DNA of 64,000 nt, taken from Amycolatopsis thermalba. GTDB taxonomy: Bacteria; Actinomycetota; Actinomycetes; Mycobacteriales; Pseudonocardiaceae. Positions within the stretch are counted from its first letter, which is position 1. Each line of letters opens with the position of its first letter. A program made the translations under genes and the position numbers. Shown here piece after piece: positions 1-7,864 of this stretch. The notes below the pieces were generated by a model. It saw only the letters and a list, made by a program, of their open reading frames with translations. It was not told the origin of the DNA and ran no database searches. Location of the stretch: assembly GCF_003385215.1 (NCBI RefSeq), contig NZ_PQHW01000011.1, positions 1 through 64,000 of the forward strand. Direction: 5' to 3'.

Positions 1-24
1 CAGCCGGGCACTACCGTGGAACAC

Positions 25-81
25 GAGAACCTCCGGATCGGAGTGGGCCTTAGACAAGCCACATCCCAACCGGAGGTTCTC
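25..81. repeat. Perfect 12-bp inverted repeat (stem-loop) at the left edge
   Basis: GAGAACCTCCGG at 25-36 is the exact reverse complement of CCGGAGGTTCTC at 70-81, with a 33-nt loop that can itself pair weakly (GTGG with CCAC). One forward frame stays open from base 1 to a stop at 130-132 and shows high third-position GC only over its first 13 codons, so the tail of a gene starting left of the window may end near here. The dyad could be a terminator for that gene or part of a mobile-element end. No protein could be recognised. Confidence 0.5.
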
Positions 82-128
82 CTTTACTCAGCCAGACACG
101 CCGCTACCAACGTCCTGACCGGATACAT

Positions 129-527
129 CTAGCGCGCGACCGCCGCCTTCGTCTCGTCGTAGGCGCGACGCGCGGCCATCACGTCCTGCACCCGGCCCTC
201 GACCAGCTCGATCAGCTCCCGCAGCCGGCCCGCGACCTCGGCGCCGAGCGGCGTCAGGCTGTACTCCACCCGCGGCGGGATCGTCGGCTCGGCCTCGCGG
301 TGCACGAAACCGTCGCGCTCCAGTGCCTGCAGTGTCTGGGCCAGCATCTTCTCGCTGACGCCGTCGACCTTGCGGCGCAACGCGTTGAAGCGGAACGGCC
401 CCTCGGCGAGCGCGGCCAGCGCGAGCGTGCCCCAGCGTCCCGTCACGTGCTCCAGCACGCCACGTGAGGTGCACGCGCGCGCGAAGACGTCGGCGACCAG
501 CTGGTCGTGCTCGGCGTCGCAACTCAT
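129..527 (-). CDS. HxlR-family (QorR/YodB-like) transcriptional regulator
   Basis: A 132-residue winged-helix protein of the HxlR/DUF24 family. The wing-helix segment around residues 30-75 contains the family pattern RWGTLALAAL...FNALRR...VSEKMLAQTL. A cysteine at about residue 19, just before helix 1 (ACTSRGVLEHV), is where thiol-based sensors of this family such as QorR and YodB carry their redox cysteine, so disulfide or quinone sensing is a fair inference. The ATG at 527 is preferred because a longer in-frame extension to 590 would run through the shared promoter. It diverges from the NAD(P)-binding reductase at 646, its probable target, and probably represses itself through the palindrome at 598-613. 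Confidence 0.9.
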   Translation of the reverse strand: MSCDAEHDQLVADVFARACTSRGVLEHVTGRWGTLALAALAEGPFRFNALRRKVDGVSEKMLAQTLQALERDGFVHREAEPTIPPRVEYSLTPLGAEVAGRLRELIELVEGRVQDVMAARRAYDETKAAVAR

Positions 528-597
528 GCCGTCGAGGATACCTAGTCGGCCCCACGGTGGTCTGTGACGGGACTTACCTATGGTTGGCACTTACCAG

Positions 598-613
598 AAG
601 TTAGTACTAACTT
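598..613. promoter_or_regulatory. 16-bp perfect palindrome, probable HxlR operator
   Basis: AAGTTAGTACTAACTT is its own reverse complement and lies in the divergent gap between the HxlR gene (start 527) and the reductase gene (start 646). A direct repeat ACTTACC occurs at 572-578 and 589-595, one and a half helix turns apart. DUF24/HxlR regulators commonly bind TACT/AGTA-type dyads beside their divergently transcribed target, so this is the probable operator. Binding is inferred, not shown. Confidence 0.65.
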
Positions 614-645
614 GAGGTGCAGTCGTCCGAGAAGGAGCGAGGAAC

Positions 646-1497
646 ATGACCATCGTCGTCACCGGTGCCACCGGCCAGCTGGGCCGCCACGTCATCGCCG
701 GCCTGCGTGAGAAGCTGCCCGCCGACCAGATCGTCGCCGCGGTGCGCAACCCGGAGAAGGCCGCGGACCTCGGCGTCCAGGTGCGGGAAGCCGACTACGA
801 CCGGCCGGAGACCCTGGTGGCGGCGTTCGCGGGCGCGACCAAGGTGCTGCTGATCTCGGGCAACGAGGTGGGCCGCCGGGTCCCGCAGCACCAGGCGGCG
901 GTGGACGCCGCGAAGCAGGCCGGCGTCACCCACGTGATCTACACGAGCGCGCCGCGCGCGGACGACACCACGCTGGTGCTGGCGCCCGAGCACCAGGCGA
1001 CCGAGGAGATCATCCGCGCGTCGGGCGTGCCGTTCACGATCCTGCGCAACAACTGGTACACCGAGAACTACGGGCCGAACGCCCAGCAGGCCATCGCGAG
1101 CGGCGTGCTGATCGGCAGCGCCGTCTCCGGCCGCGTCGCCAGCGCCACGCGGGCCGACTTCGCCGCGGGCGCCGTCGCGGTCCTCACCGGCGAGGGGCAC
1201 GAGGGCAAGGTGTACGAACTGGGCGGCGACGTGGCGTGGACGTTCGACGACCTCGCCGCCGAGATCTCCGCCATCGCGGGCACGGAGATCCGCTACCGCG
1301 ACCTGACCGCCGACGAGCACCGCGCGGCGCTGATCGAGGCCGGGCTGCCGGCGGAGACCGCCGGGTTCGTGGTGGCGCTGGACCAGAACATCGCCGAGGG
1401 CACGCTCGCGGAGGCGACCGGCGAGCTGTCGGCGCTGATCGGCCGCCCGACGACCCCGCTGGGCGAAGGACTGGCCGCGGCGCTGAAGGAAGCCTGA
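646..1497 (+). CDS. NmrA/QOR2-like NAD(P)H-binding quinone oxidoreductase
   Basis: A 283-residue atypical short-chain dehydrogenase. The N-terminal dinucleotide-binding motif is VTGATGQLGRHV (GxxGxxG, residues 4-15), followed by the extended Rossmann fold of the NmrA/QOR2 group; the YxxxK catalytic motif of classical SDRs is not evident. QOR2-type enzymes reduce quinones with NADPH and are typically controlled by a divergent HxlR protein, exactly the arrangement seen here. A strong ribosome site (GAAGGAGCGAGGA) lies 6-10 nt before the ATG. Likely role: detoxification of quinones or other electrophiles. The precise substrate is unknown. Confidence 0.85.
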   Translation: MTIVVTGATGQLGRHVIAGLREKLPADQIVAAVRNPEKAADLGVQVREADYDRPETLVAAFAGATKVLLISGNEVGRRVPQHQAAVDAAKQAGVTHVIYTSAPRADDTTLVLAPEHQATEEIIRASGVPFTILRNNWYTENYGPNAQQAIASGVLIGSAVSGRVASATRADFAAGAVAVLTGEGHEGKVYELGGDVAWTFDDLAAEISAIAGTEIRYRDLTADEHRAALIEAGLPAETAGFVVALDQNIAEGTLAEATGELSALIGRPTTPLGEGLAAALKEA

Positions 1498-1830
1498 GAA
1501 CGTCCTTTTCGGACCAAGGAGGCCGGGACGGCGGTCCGGGCGGCCAACACCGCCAGTGGCAACGGCTGGGGCCGCCGACACGGCAGCCGCCGTGGCGAAC
1601 AACCGGTTGGCGCGGGAAACACCACGGCCAAGCGGACAACACCATCCCGATGGCAAACCCGGGCGCGCGGTGGCGAACACGGCAACGCAATGACAGACGC
1701 CCCGAACAGGACCACCGGCACGGCAGCCGCCTTTGGCAGGCACCCGGCGGTGTGAACTCCGCAGTCGCAGCGCGCGAGGGTCGAGCACCCACGCCGGAGG
1801 GAAAGGCCGGGAGCCCACCGGTCAGCCATC
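1498..1830. repeat. Gene-free tract with degenerate GGCGAACAC-type repeats
   Basis: About 330 bases between the reductase and the next hydrolase. Frames run across it, but none has an initiation signal or a recognisable product. Between about 1541 and 1760 it contains imperfect, irregularly spaced copies of GGC(G/C/A)AACAC, two copies of GTGGCGAACA, and two copies of CACGGCAGCCGCC near 1577 and 1722. It looks like a decayed minisatellite or pseudogene remnant. Confidence 0.4.
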
Positions 1831-1851
1831 GTGTTGTGCTTGACTTCGCCC

Positions 1852-2652
1852 ATGATCTCGGAGAGCACGTGCCCGGTGCCGGACGGGGAGTTGCACGTCG
1901 AGCGGGGTGGGGCCGGACCGGCGTTGCTCCTGGTGCCCGGGGGGACCGGGGCGGCCGCCTCCTACCGGGCCCTCGCCCAGCGGCTCGCGGCGAGGTACAC
2001 CGTTCTCGCCTACGACCGGCGCGGTCACTTCGGCAGCACGGACTCCACCGAGGGGCCCCTGACGATCGCGCGGCAGGCCGACGACGCGCGCGCCGTCATC
2101 GAGCACTTCGGCTACGGCAAGGCCCTCGTGTTCGGCAGCAGCGCCGGCGGCGCGATCGGGCTGGAACTCGCCATCCGGCACCCCGACGCCGTCAGCGGGC
2201 TGGTCGTCCACGAACCGCCCACGGTCGGCCTGCTGCCGGACGCCGACGAGTGGATCCGGTTCGCCGAGGAACAGGCGGCGCGCAGCGCGGACGGCGACGT
2301 TTTCGGCGCCTTCCAAGAGTTCCTCGCCTCCATCGCGGGCGCCGGACTGCCCCCGCTCAAGACCGTGCGCCTGCCGCACGAACACGAGTGGCGCCTGCTG
2401 TTCGACCGTGAACTCGTCGGCATCTACCGCTACCTGCCGGACCTGGACGCGCTCCGCCGCAGCCCAGTACCCATCGTGCTGACCGCGGGCGAGGGCAGCC
2501 GCGGCTACTACCACTACCGCCCGGCCCGCGCGCTCGCCCTCGAACTCGGCCTGCCGTTCGTCGAACTGCCCGGCGCGCACCTCGCCCCCCAGCGGAACCC
2601 GGAAGCGTTCGCCGACGCCCTGAACACCGTTCTCGCCGACCTGGTCCTCTGA
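1852..2652 (+). CDS. Alpha/beta-fold hydrolase
   Basis: A 266-residue alpha/beta hydrolase. The oxyanion segment LLVPGGTGAA lies at about residues 24-33, the nucleophile elbow is GSSAGG (around residue 90), and a C-terminal GAHLAPQ probably supplies the histidine; the acid is probably in the strand before TAGEGSRG. Full length for the HsaD/haloperoxidase-like superfamily. The ATG at 1852 is chosen; an in-frame GTG at 1831 would add seven residues. No ribosome site is obvious for either. Substrate unknown. It stands alone, converging on the amidohydrolase operon. Confidence 0.85.
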   Translation: MISESTCPVPDGELHVERGGAGPALLLVPGGTGAAASYRALAQRLAARYTVLAYDRRGHFGSTDSTEGPLTIARQADDARAVIEHFGYGKALVFGSSAGGAIGLELAIRHPDAVSGLVVHEPPTVGLLPDADEWIRFAEEQAARSADGDVFGAFQEFLASIAGAGLPPLKTVRLPHEHEWRLLFDRELVGIYRYLPDLDALRRSPVPIVLTAGEGSRGYYHYRPARALALELGLPFVELPGAHLAPQRNPEAFADALNTVLADLVL

Positions 2653-2728
2653 CCCCGCCACGCCGAAACCTGTCGAGTTCCTGTGAAACCGGTCCGCACA
2701 GCGAAACGCGCGCTATCCTGAATTCATA

Positions 2729-2856
2729 CGGCCGGTGTCATCCTCCCCAGTTTCACACCGGCCGGTGCTCCGGCGCTTACCTCCCCCTCGGGCGCTGGAG
2801 CGAGGCCCCCGGGCCGCGCCTTCCTCCCCCAGTTTCGGCGCGGTCCGGGGGTCTTC
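2729..2856. terminator. Array of three hairpins between convergent genes (bidirectional terminator)
   Basis: Three successive stem-loops fill the convergent gap. They are a 10-bp perfect stem (2729-2738 with 2755-2764), a 10-bp stem with one G-U pair (2767-2776 with 2792-2801), and a 15-bp stem with one G-U pair (2806-2820 with 2837-2851). The first and third loops are nearly identical (TCCTCCCC(C)AGTTTC) and the second also holds CCTCCCC. Position and strength fit transcription termination from both sides. Confidence 0.75.
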
Positions 2857-4077
2857 TCACTTCTCCGAACCCGGCGCGACCACCCGCACGCCGTCCTGCC
2901 ACACCTCCCGCACCCGTCCGGGCAGCGCGGCCAGGTCGTAGGCGTCGCCGGACACCACCACCAGATCCGCGCGGTACCCGGGCGCCAGCCGGCCCAGCGA
3001 GTCGCCGTAGCCGAGCAGCTCCGCCGCCGACGACGTGGCCGCCGCCAGCACCTGACCGGGGCTCATACCGGCCGCTTGCATCAACGGCAGCTCCTCGAGG
3101 TTCGTGCCGTGCGGGCCGACGCCGCTGTCGGTGCCCATCGCGATCTTCACCCCGGCCTCGACCGCGCGGCGGATGGACTCGGCGTGCACCTCGGCGACGT
3201 CCTCGGCCTTGCGAACCATCTCGTCGGTCAGCGCGGCACCGGCGCGGGCCGCGCGGATCACCGCGATCGGCGCGATCAGCGTCGGCACCAGCCAGGTGCC
3301 GTGCGCGAGCATCAGCTCGATCGCCTCGTCGTCGAGGTAGATGCCGTGCTCGATGGACCGGATCCCGGCCCGCACCGCGTTCTTGATGCCGTCGGTGCCC
3401 TGCGCGTGCGCCATCACCGCCTTGCCCTGCATCGCGGCCTCGGCGACCAGCACGTCCAGCTCGGCCGGCGTGAACTGGGTGTGCCGCGGGTCGTCGCCCG
3501 GGGAGAGCACCCCGCCGGTGGTGCACACCTTGAGCACGTCGGCGCCCGCACGCAGCAACTCCCGCGCCACCTTGCGCATCTCGTCCGGCCCGTCGACCAG
3601 CGTCGACGGACGGCCGGGGTGCGGCACCATCAGCGGAACGCAGTGCCCCGAGGGCATCCAGTCGTCACCGTGCCCGCCGGTCTGGCTGATGATGCCGATC
3701 GAGATGTCCAGCCGCGGGCCGCTGATCAGCCCGTCCGCCTGGGCCTTCTTGATGCCGAGGTCGGCGCCGCCCGCGTCCCGCACGGTGGTGATGCCCAGTT
3801 CGAGCGTGCTGCGCAGGTTCCGCGCCGCCTCGTAGAACTGGTAGGAAAACGGTTTCTGGAACAGCTTGATCAGGCTGATGTCGGACACCGTGACGTGCAC
3901 GTGGCAGTCGAACAGCCCGGGCAGCACCGTGGTGCCGGTGCAGTCGACCACCTCGTCGCCGTCCAGCCCGGTGCCGATCTCGGCGACGCGGCCGTCCTCC
4001 ACCACCACGTCCGCGTCGAACGGGTCGCTGCCGGTGCCGTCGAAGACCCGGCCGCCGGCGAACAGGATGCGGGTCAC
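2857..4077 (-). CDS. Metal-dependent amidohydrolase (imidazolonepropionase-like)
   Basis: A 406-residue member of the amidohydrolase superfamily. Metal ligands are visible in order: DCHVHV (residues 58-63), a lysine in VLKVCTTGG that may be carboxylated (about 187), HAQG (about 225), IEHG (about 245) and GTDSG (about 320). The flanking beta-sandwich runs from ILFAGGRVFDG at the N-terminus to DLVVVSGDA near the C-terminus. The GTG start at 4077 overlaps the stop of the upstream M20 gene (GTGA), showing translational coupling. Such enzymes hydrolyse cyclic or linear amides, ureas or prolidase-type substrates; the operon with RidA and an M20 hydrolase suggests catabolism of an N-containing metabolite. 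A longer in-frame extension upstream lies inside the M20 gene and was rejected. Confidence 0.9.
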   Translation of the reverse strand: MTRILFAGGRVFDGTGSDPFDADVVVEDGRVAEIGTGLDGDEVVDCTGTTVLPGLFDCHVHVTVSDISLIKLFQKPFSYQFYEAARNLRSTLELGITTVRDAGGADLGIKKAQADGLISGPRLDISIGIISQTGGHGDDWMPSGHCVPLMVPHPGRPSTLVDGPDEMRKVARELLRAGADVLKVCTTGGVLSPGDDPRHTQFTPAELDVLVAEAAMQGKAVMAHAQGTDGIKNAVRAGIRSIEHGIYLDDEAIELMLAHGTWLVPTLIAPIAVIRAARAGAALTDEMVRKAEDVAEVHAESIRRAVEAGVKIAMGTDSGVGPHGTNLEELPLMQAAGMSPGQVLAAATSSAAELLGYGDSLGRLAPGYRADLVVVSGDAYDLAALPGRVREVWQDGVRVVAPGSEK

Positions 4078-5282
4078 GCGCCCACCCCGCTCAACCGCCG
4101 CGCGGCCAGCGACGCGAGCAGCGCCGCGCCGTCGGCGACCACGCTGTCGTCGAACGATGCCTCCGGGGAATGGTTGTAGGGCGCGGAGCCGGGGTCGTCG
4201 GCGAAGGTCGCCCCGAGGAACACGAACGCGCCCGGGACGCGGTCGAGCACGCGGGAGAAGTCCTCCGATCCGGTGACCGGGGCGTCCGCCACGGAGAACC
4301 GCTCCTCGCCGAACACCTCGCGCACGGTCTCGGCGACGAACTCGTGACCGGCCGCGTCGTTGACGGTGACCGGGTACTCGGCCTGGTAGGTGACCTCGAC
4401 CTCCAGGCCGTGCGCCGCCGCGATATCCCGGCACAGCGGGACGGCCAGCTCCGCGACCCGCTCCCGCGCCTCCTTCGAGAAGCTGCGGATGGTCGCCTCG
4501 AAGCGGGCGTCCGGCGGGATGATGTTGCGCTGGGTGCCGGCGTGGAAGTTGCCGACGGTGACCACGACCGGGTCGAACACGTCGAACCGGCGGGTCACCA
4601 TCGTCTGCAGCGCGGTGACCATCTCGCACGTGGCCGGCACCGGGTCGAGCGCCGCGTACGGCCGCGACCCATGCCCGCCCGCGCCGATCACCCGGACGAA
4701 CAGCCCGTCAGCGGCGGCCATGATCGGGCCGGGCCGGGACACGAACTGCCCGCGCGGGATCATCGCCGACACCACGTGCAGCCCGTACGCCTCGGCGACC
4801 GGGCGGCCGGCGGCCTCCAGCACCCCCTCGGCGATCATGTGCCCGGCGCCGTCGTGGCCCTCTTCGCCGGGCTGGAACATGAACACCACGTCCCCGGCCA
4901 GCCGGTCCCGGTGCGCGGACAGCAGCCGCGCGGCGCCGACGAGGCCGGCGGTGTGCAGATCGTGCCCGCACGCGTGCATCCGGCCCTCGTGCCGCGAGCT
5001 GAAGGCGGCCCCGGTGTTCTCGGTGACCGGCAGGGCGTCCATGTCACCGCGCAGCAGCACCACGGGCCCGCTGCCGCCGTCGCCGCCCTGCCCGCGCAGC
5101 GCGGCGGTGACCGACGACAGCCCGGTGCCGGTGCTGATTTCCAGGGGCAGCCCGTCGAGGGCGTCGAGGACCGTCTCCTGGGTGCGCGGCAGGTCGAGGC
5201 CGAGTTCGGGAACCTGGTGGAGCGCGCGCCGGAGTGCCACGAGGTCGTCGGACAGCTCGCGCGCGTCGTGCCTGAGATCCAT
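4074..5282 (-). CDS. M20-family amidohydrolase (hippurate/N-acyl amino acid hydrolase type)
   Basis: A 402-residue M20D-type metallohydrolase. LRGDMDALP (about residues 77-85), HACGHDLHTA (about 102-111) and PGEEGHDGAG (about 137-146) carry the two-metal ligands and the catalytic glutamate; the lid domain has GGHGSRPYAALDP. Family members cleave N-acyl amino acids, indole-acetyl conjugates or hippurate in the cytoplasm. No signal peptide. The ATG at 5282 follows RidA by 32 nt, and the stop overlaps the start of the downstream amidohydrolase. Substrate not predictable from sequence alone. Confidence 0.92.
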   Translation of the reverse strand: MDLRHDARELSDDLVALRRALHQVPELGLDLPRTQETVLDALDGLPLEISTGTGLSSVTAALRGQGGDGGSGPVVLLRGDMDALPVTENTGAAFSSRHEGRMHACGHDLHTAGLVGAARLLSAHRDRLAGDVVFMFQPGEEGHDGAGHMIAEGVLEAAGRPVAEAYGLHVVSAMIPRGQFVSRPGPIMAAADGLFVRVIGAGGHGSRPYAALDPVPATCEMVTALQTMVTRRFDVFDPVVVTVGNFHAGTQRNIIPPDARFEATIRSFSKEARERVAELAVPLCRDIAAAHGLEVEVTYQAEYPVTVNDAAGHEFVAETVREVFGEERFSVADAPVTGSEDFSRVLDRVPGAFVFLGATFADDPGSAPYNHSPEASFDDSVVADGAALLASLAARRLSGVGA

Positions 5283-5314
5283 TCCCCGACTCTAGAGCCG
5301 CCGGGCGGGGCAGG

Positions 5315-5704
5315 TCACGCGGCGATCGCGTCGACCTCGAAGAGCATCCCGGGCAGCGCGAGCCGGGCCACGCCGACGAGGGTCTGCGCCGGCGGCCGCG
5401 ACCCCCAGATCTCGGCGATCTGGCTGCCGAGCACCGCCAGCTTGTCCGCGTCGTGGTCGACGATGTAGGTGCCCAGCCGCACCACCGAGCCGAAGCCGAG
5501 CCCCTCCGCGGCGAGCGCGGTGCCGAGGTTGCGGAAGGACTGGCGCACCTGCTCGGCGAAGTCGTCGGAGACGATCCGCCCGGTTTCGTCGGCCGCGTAC
5601 TGCCCCGCCACGAAGACCAGTCCGCTCGGCGTGCGGGTCAGGTGGCTGTACCCGTAGGGCACGGGGTCGGCCAGGCCGGCGGGGTTGACGACGGTGTGCG
5701 TCAT
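5315..5704 (-). CDS. RidA-family (YjgF/YER057c/UK114) protein
   Basis: A 129-residue small trimeric RidA-type protein. It starts MTHTVVNPAGLADP and contains SGLVFVAGQYAAD, FRNLGTALAAEGLGFGSV and the C-terminal ALPGMLFEVDAIA strand typical of the fold. Canonical RidA needs an arginine near position 105; here the corresponding segment reads VGVARLALPG, with an arginine present. RidA proteins hydrolyse reactive enamine/imine intermediates. As first gene of the amidohydrolase operon it probably clears an imine made in that pathway. The ATG at 5704 is preferred over 5728 because GGAAGGAACC sits at ribosome-site distance. Confidence 0.9.
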   Translation of the reverse strand: MTHTVVNPAGLADPVPYGYSHLTRTPSGLVFVAGQYAADETGRIVSDDFAEQVRQSFRNLGTALAAEGLGFGSVVRLGTYIVDHDADKLAVLGSQIAEIWGSRPPAQTLVGVARLALPGMLFEVDAIAA

Positions 5705-5728
5705 CTCGGTTCCTTCCACTGTGGACAC

Positions 5729-5755
5729 ATCTCGCCGGGGACGTCCCGGCGAGAT
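5729..5755 (-). terminator. Perfect 11-bp stem terminator after the epoxide hydrolase gene
   Basis: ATCTCGCCGGG (5729-5739) pairs perfectly with CCCGGCGAGAT (5745-5755) around a 5-nt loop. It lies 44 nt past the stop codon of the epoxide hydrolase and just before the RidA start, so it separates the two minus-strand operons. There is no long T-run, which is normal for actinomycetes. Confidence 0.7.
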
Positions 5756-5798
5756 CGAATCTACCGATCACCGACCTGCCGCGCCCACGATTCGTGCG

Positions 5799-6935
5799 TC
5801 ACCGCACCATGCGGAAGAACGCGCGCACCTCCGCGGCGAACAGGGCGGGTTGCTCCCACGCCGCGAAGTGGCCGCCGCGGTCGGGTTCGCTCCAGTGCCG
5901 GATGTCGGTGTAGCGGCCGGCCGCCCAGCGGCGGGACGGGCGCGGCATCTCCTTCGGGAACACCGTGCAGCCGGTGGGCACGGTGACCGTGTCGTCGGTC
6001 GCCGTGGTGAACCACTCGCCGACCTGGCGGAAGCTCTCCCAGTACAGCCGGGCCGACGACGCGGCGGTGCGGGTGAGCCAGTACAGGGTGATGTCGTCGA
6101 GCATCTCGTCGCGGGTCAGGACCGTCTCGGGGCGCCCGCCGCTGTCGGTCCAGGACGCGAACTTCTCCACGATCCACGCGCACAGGCCGGCCGGTGAGTC
6201 GGTCAGCGCGTAGCCGACCGTCTGGGGTTTGGTGGTCATCTGCTCGGAGTAGCCGGACTCGTGCGCGGCCGCGTGGCGCAGGTCCGCCAGTGCCGCCTTC
6301 TCGGCCGGGGTGAGGTCGCCGAACGTGGCCGGGTCCGGCGCCGCGATCGGCGGCACGACGTGGATCCCGGCCAGCTCACCGGTGTCCTGCTGCCCCATGC
6401 TGGTGGTGACGCTGGTGCCCCAGTCGCTGCCCTGCGCGCCGTACCGCTCGTACCCGAGGCGGGCCATCAGCTCCCGCCACGCGGCGGCGATCCGCTGCAC
6501 GCCCCAGCCCGGTGCGACGGGCCGGTCGCTGAACCCGTAGCCGGGCAGCGACGGGATCACCACGTGGAAGGCGTCGGCCGGATCCTCCGGGTCGGTCAGC
6601 AGCGGGATGACCTTCTCGAACTCCAGCACCGACCCGGGCCAGCCGTGGGTGAGCACCAGCGGCAACGCGTGCTCGTGCGGTGAGCGGACGTGCAGGAAGT
6701 GGATGCCGACGCCGTCGATCTCGGTGCGGTACTGGGGCAGCGCGTTCAGGCGCCGCTCGGTGGCGCGCCAGTCGTACTCGGTGGCCCAGTAGTGGCACAG
6801 CTCGCGCAGGTAGGCCAGCGGCACGCCCTGCGACCAGTCGCCGACCGGCTCCTCGTCGGGCCACCTGGTGCGCAGGAGCCGCTCCCGCAGGTCGGTCAGC
6901 TCCTCCTCCGGAATGGCGATGCGGAACGGGATCAC
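5799..6935 (-). CDS. Epoxide hydrolase family protein (EHN-type alpha/beta hydrolase)
   Basis: A 378-residue protein with the N-terminal epoxide hydrolase domain (IPFRIAIPEEELTDLRERL) that packs against the alpha/beta hydrolase core. Key motifs: LTHGWPGSVLEF oxyanion region (HGWPG), nucleophile elbow QGSDWGTSV with the attacking aspartate, lid residues in the Tyr-rich C-terminal half, and the late HWSEPDRGGHFAAWEQP with the catalytic histidine. It probably opens an epoxide to a diol or hydrolyses an ester. The GTG start at 6935 overlaps the stop of the upstream shikimate-dehydrogenase-like gene (GTGA). It is the last gene of the five-gene coupled operon, though its substrate link to the sugar-type enzymes is unclear. 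Confidence 0.9.
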   Translation of the reverse strand: MIPFRIAIPEEELTDLRERLLRTRWPDEEPVGDWSQGVPLAYLRELCHYWATEYDWRATERRLNALPQYRTEIDGVGIHFLHVRSPHEHALPLVLTHGWPGSVLEFEKVIPLLTDPEDPADAFHVVIPSLPGYGFSDRPVAPGWGVQRIAAAWRELMARLGYERYGAQGSDWGTSVTTSMGQQDTGELAGIHVVPPIAAPDPATFGDLTPAEKAALADLRHAAAHESGYSEQMTTKPQTVGYALTDSPAGLCAWIVEKFASWTDSGGRPETVLTRDEMLDDITLYWLTRTAASSARLYWESFRQVGEWFTTATDDTVTVPTGCTVFPKEMPRPSRRWAAGRYTDIRHWSEPDRGGHFAAWEQPALFAAEVRAFFRMVR

Positions 6936-7864
6936 GTGCCGGTCCTCCTCGGTCGGTGTGGTGCGGCGGCGGCCGCCAGTGCGGACAGGGTCTGCGGGGT
7001 GAGCGGCTCCCCGGCGATCGCGGTGAGCGCCCCCGCCCACCCGGCGACGAAGTACTCCCAGCCGTCCCGGGTGGACAGTCCGTGGGCCGCCGCCTGGTGC
7101 AGGAACGTCAGATCGCCCCGGTAGTTCAGGTCCCACGCCACCGTGCCGGGGGTCCACGGGGCGTGCCCGGTGAGGGGGCTGCCGGGCCGGTCCTTGCCGA
7201 GCCCGGTGGCGTTGACCACGAGCGTCGCGTCCGGGACGAGGTGGTCGGCCGGCCCGGACAGGTGCACCAGTCCGGGCCGCCCGCCGATCCGCTCGGCGAC
7301 CCGTCGCAGCGCGTCGAGCGCCGCCGGGTCGACGTCGGCGAACACCAGCCGCTCCGGCGCGTCCGCGCGCGGCCTGCCCGTCTCGACGTCCAGGTGCAGC
7401 GCGAGCAGCAGGGCGGTCGCCGCGCCGCCCGCGCCGAGGCACACGATCCGGCCACCGGACGGGGAGCCGAGGATCGCGGTCAGCGAGCGGGCGTCGTTGG
7501 CGTAGGCGGCCACCCGCTCACCGGTGACGAGGGTGTTGATCTCGCCGGTCAGGTCGACCAGCCGGTCGCGTCCGGGCAGGTCGGCGGCGCACGCGCGGTA
7601 CAGCCGCAGCTTGTGCGCGGTCACCACGGCGCCCTGGACCAGCGGGTTGCCGCGCATCGCGGTGAGCAGCCGCCGGTAGACCGGTGGCGGCGTGTCCGGC
7701 GGCAGGTCGACGCCGCGCAGCACCCACGGGCGGCCGAGCGCGCGGGCCCAGCCGTCGAACACCGCGTGCGCCAGCGATCCCGCGGTGCTGATGCCGGCGA
7801 ACAGGACCAGCGGCGGGCCGGTCCAGGTCTCGACGTCCTCGACCGTGATCACGTGGTCCGGCAT
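6932..7864 (-). CDS. Shikimate dehydrogenase-like NAD(P)-dependent oxidoreductase
   Basis: A 310-residue AroE-family protein. The substrate domain keeps a recognisable VTAHKLRLY lysine motif (about residue 85) and GEINTLV. The canonical SxSPxxHN becomes GISTAGSLAHAVF and the NTDG motif becomes ANDARSL. The Rossmann domain has IVCLGAGGAATALLLAL (about 155-171). It is therefore a divergent paralogue, acting on something other than 3-dehydroshikimate, perhaps another cyclic polyol or keto-acid. No other aromatic pathway genes are nearby. The ATG at 7864 lies inside the end of the TIM-barrel gene (16-nt overlap). Confidence 0.8.
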   Translation of the reverse strand: MPDHVITVEDVETWTGPPLVLFAGISTAGSLAHAVFDGWARALGRPWVLRGVDLPPDTPPPVYRRLLTAMRGNPLVQGAVVTAHKLRLYRACAADLPGRDRLVDLTGEINTLVTGERVAAYANDARSLTAILGSPSGGRIVCLGAGGAATALLLALHLDVETGRPRADAPERLVFADVDPAALDALRRVAERIGGRPGLVHLSGPADHLVPDATLVVNATGLGKDRPGSPLTGHAPWTPGTVAWDLNYRGDLTFLHQAAAHGLSTRDGWEYFVAGWAGALTAIAGEPLTPQTLSALAAAAAPHRPRRTGT

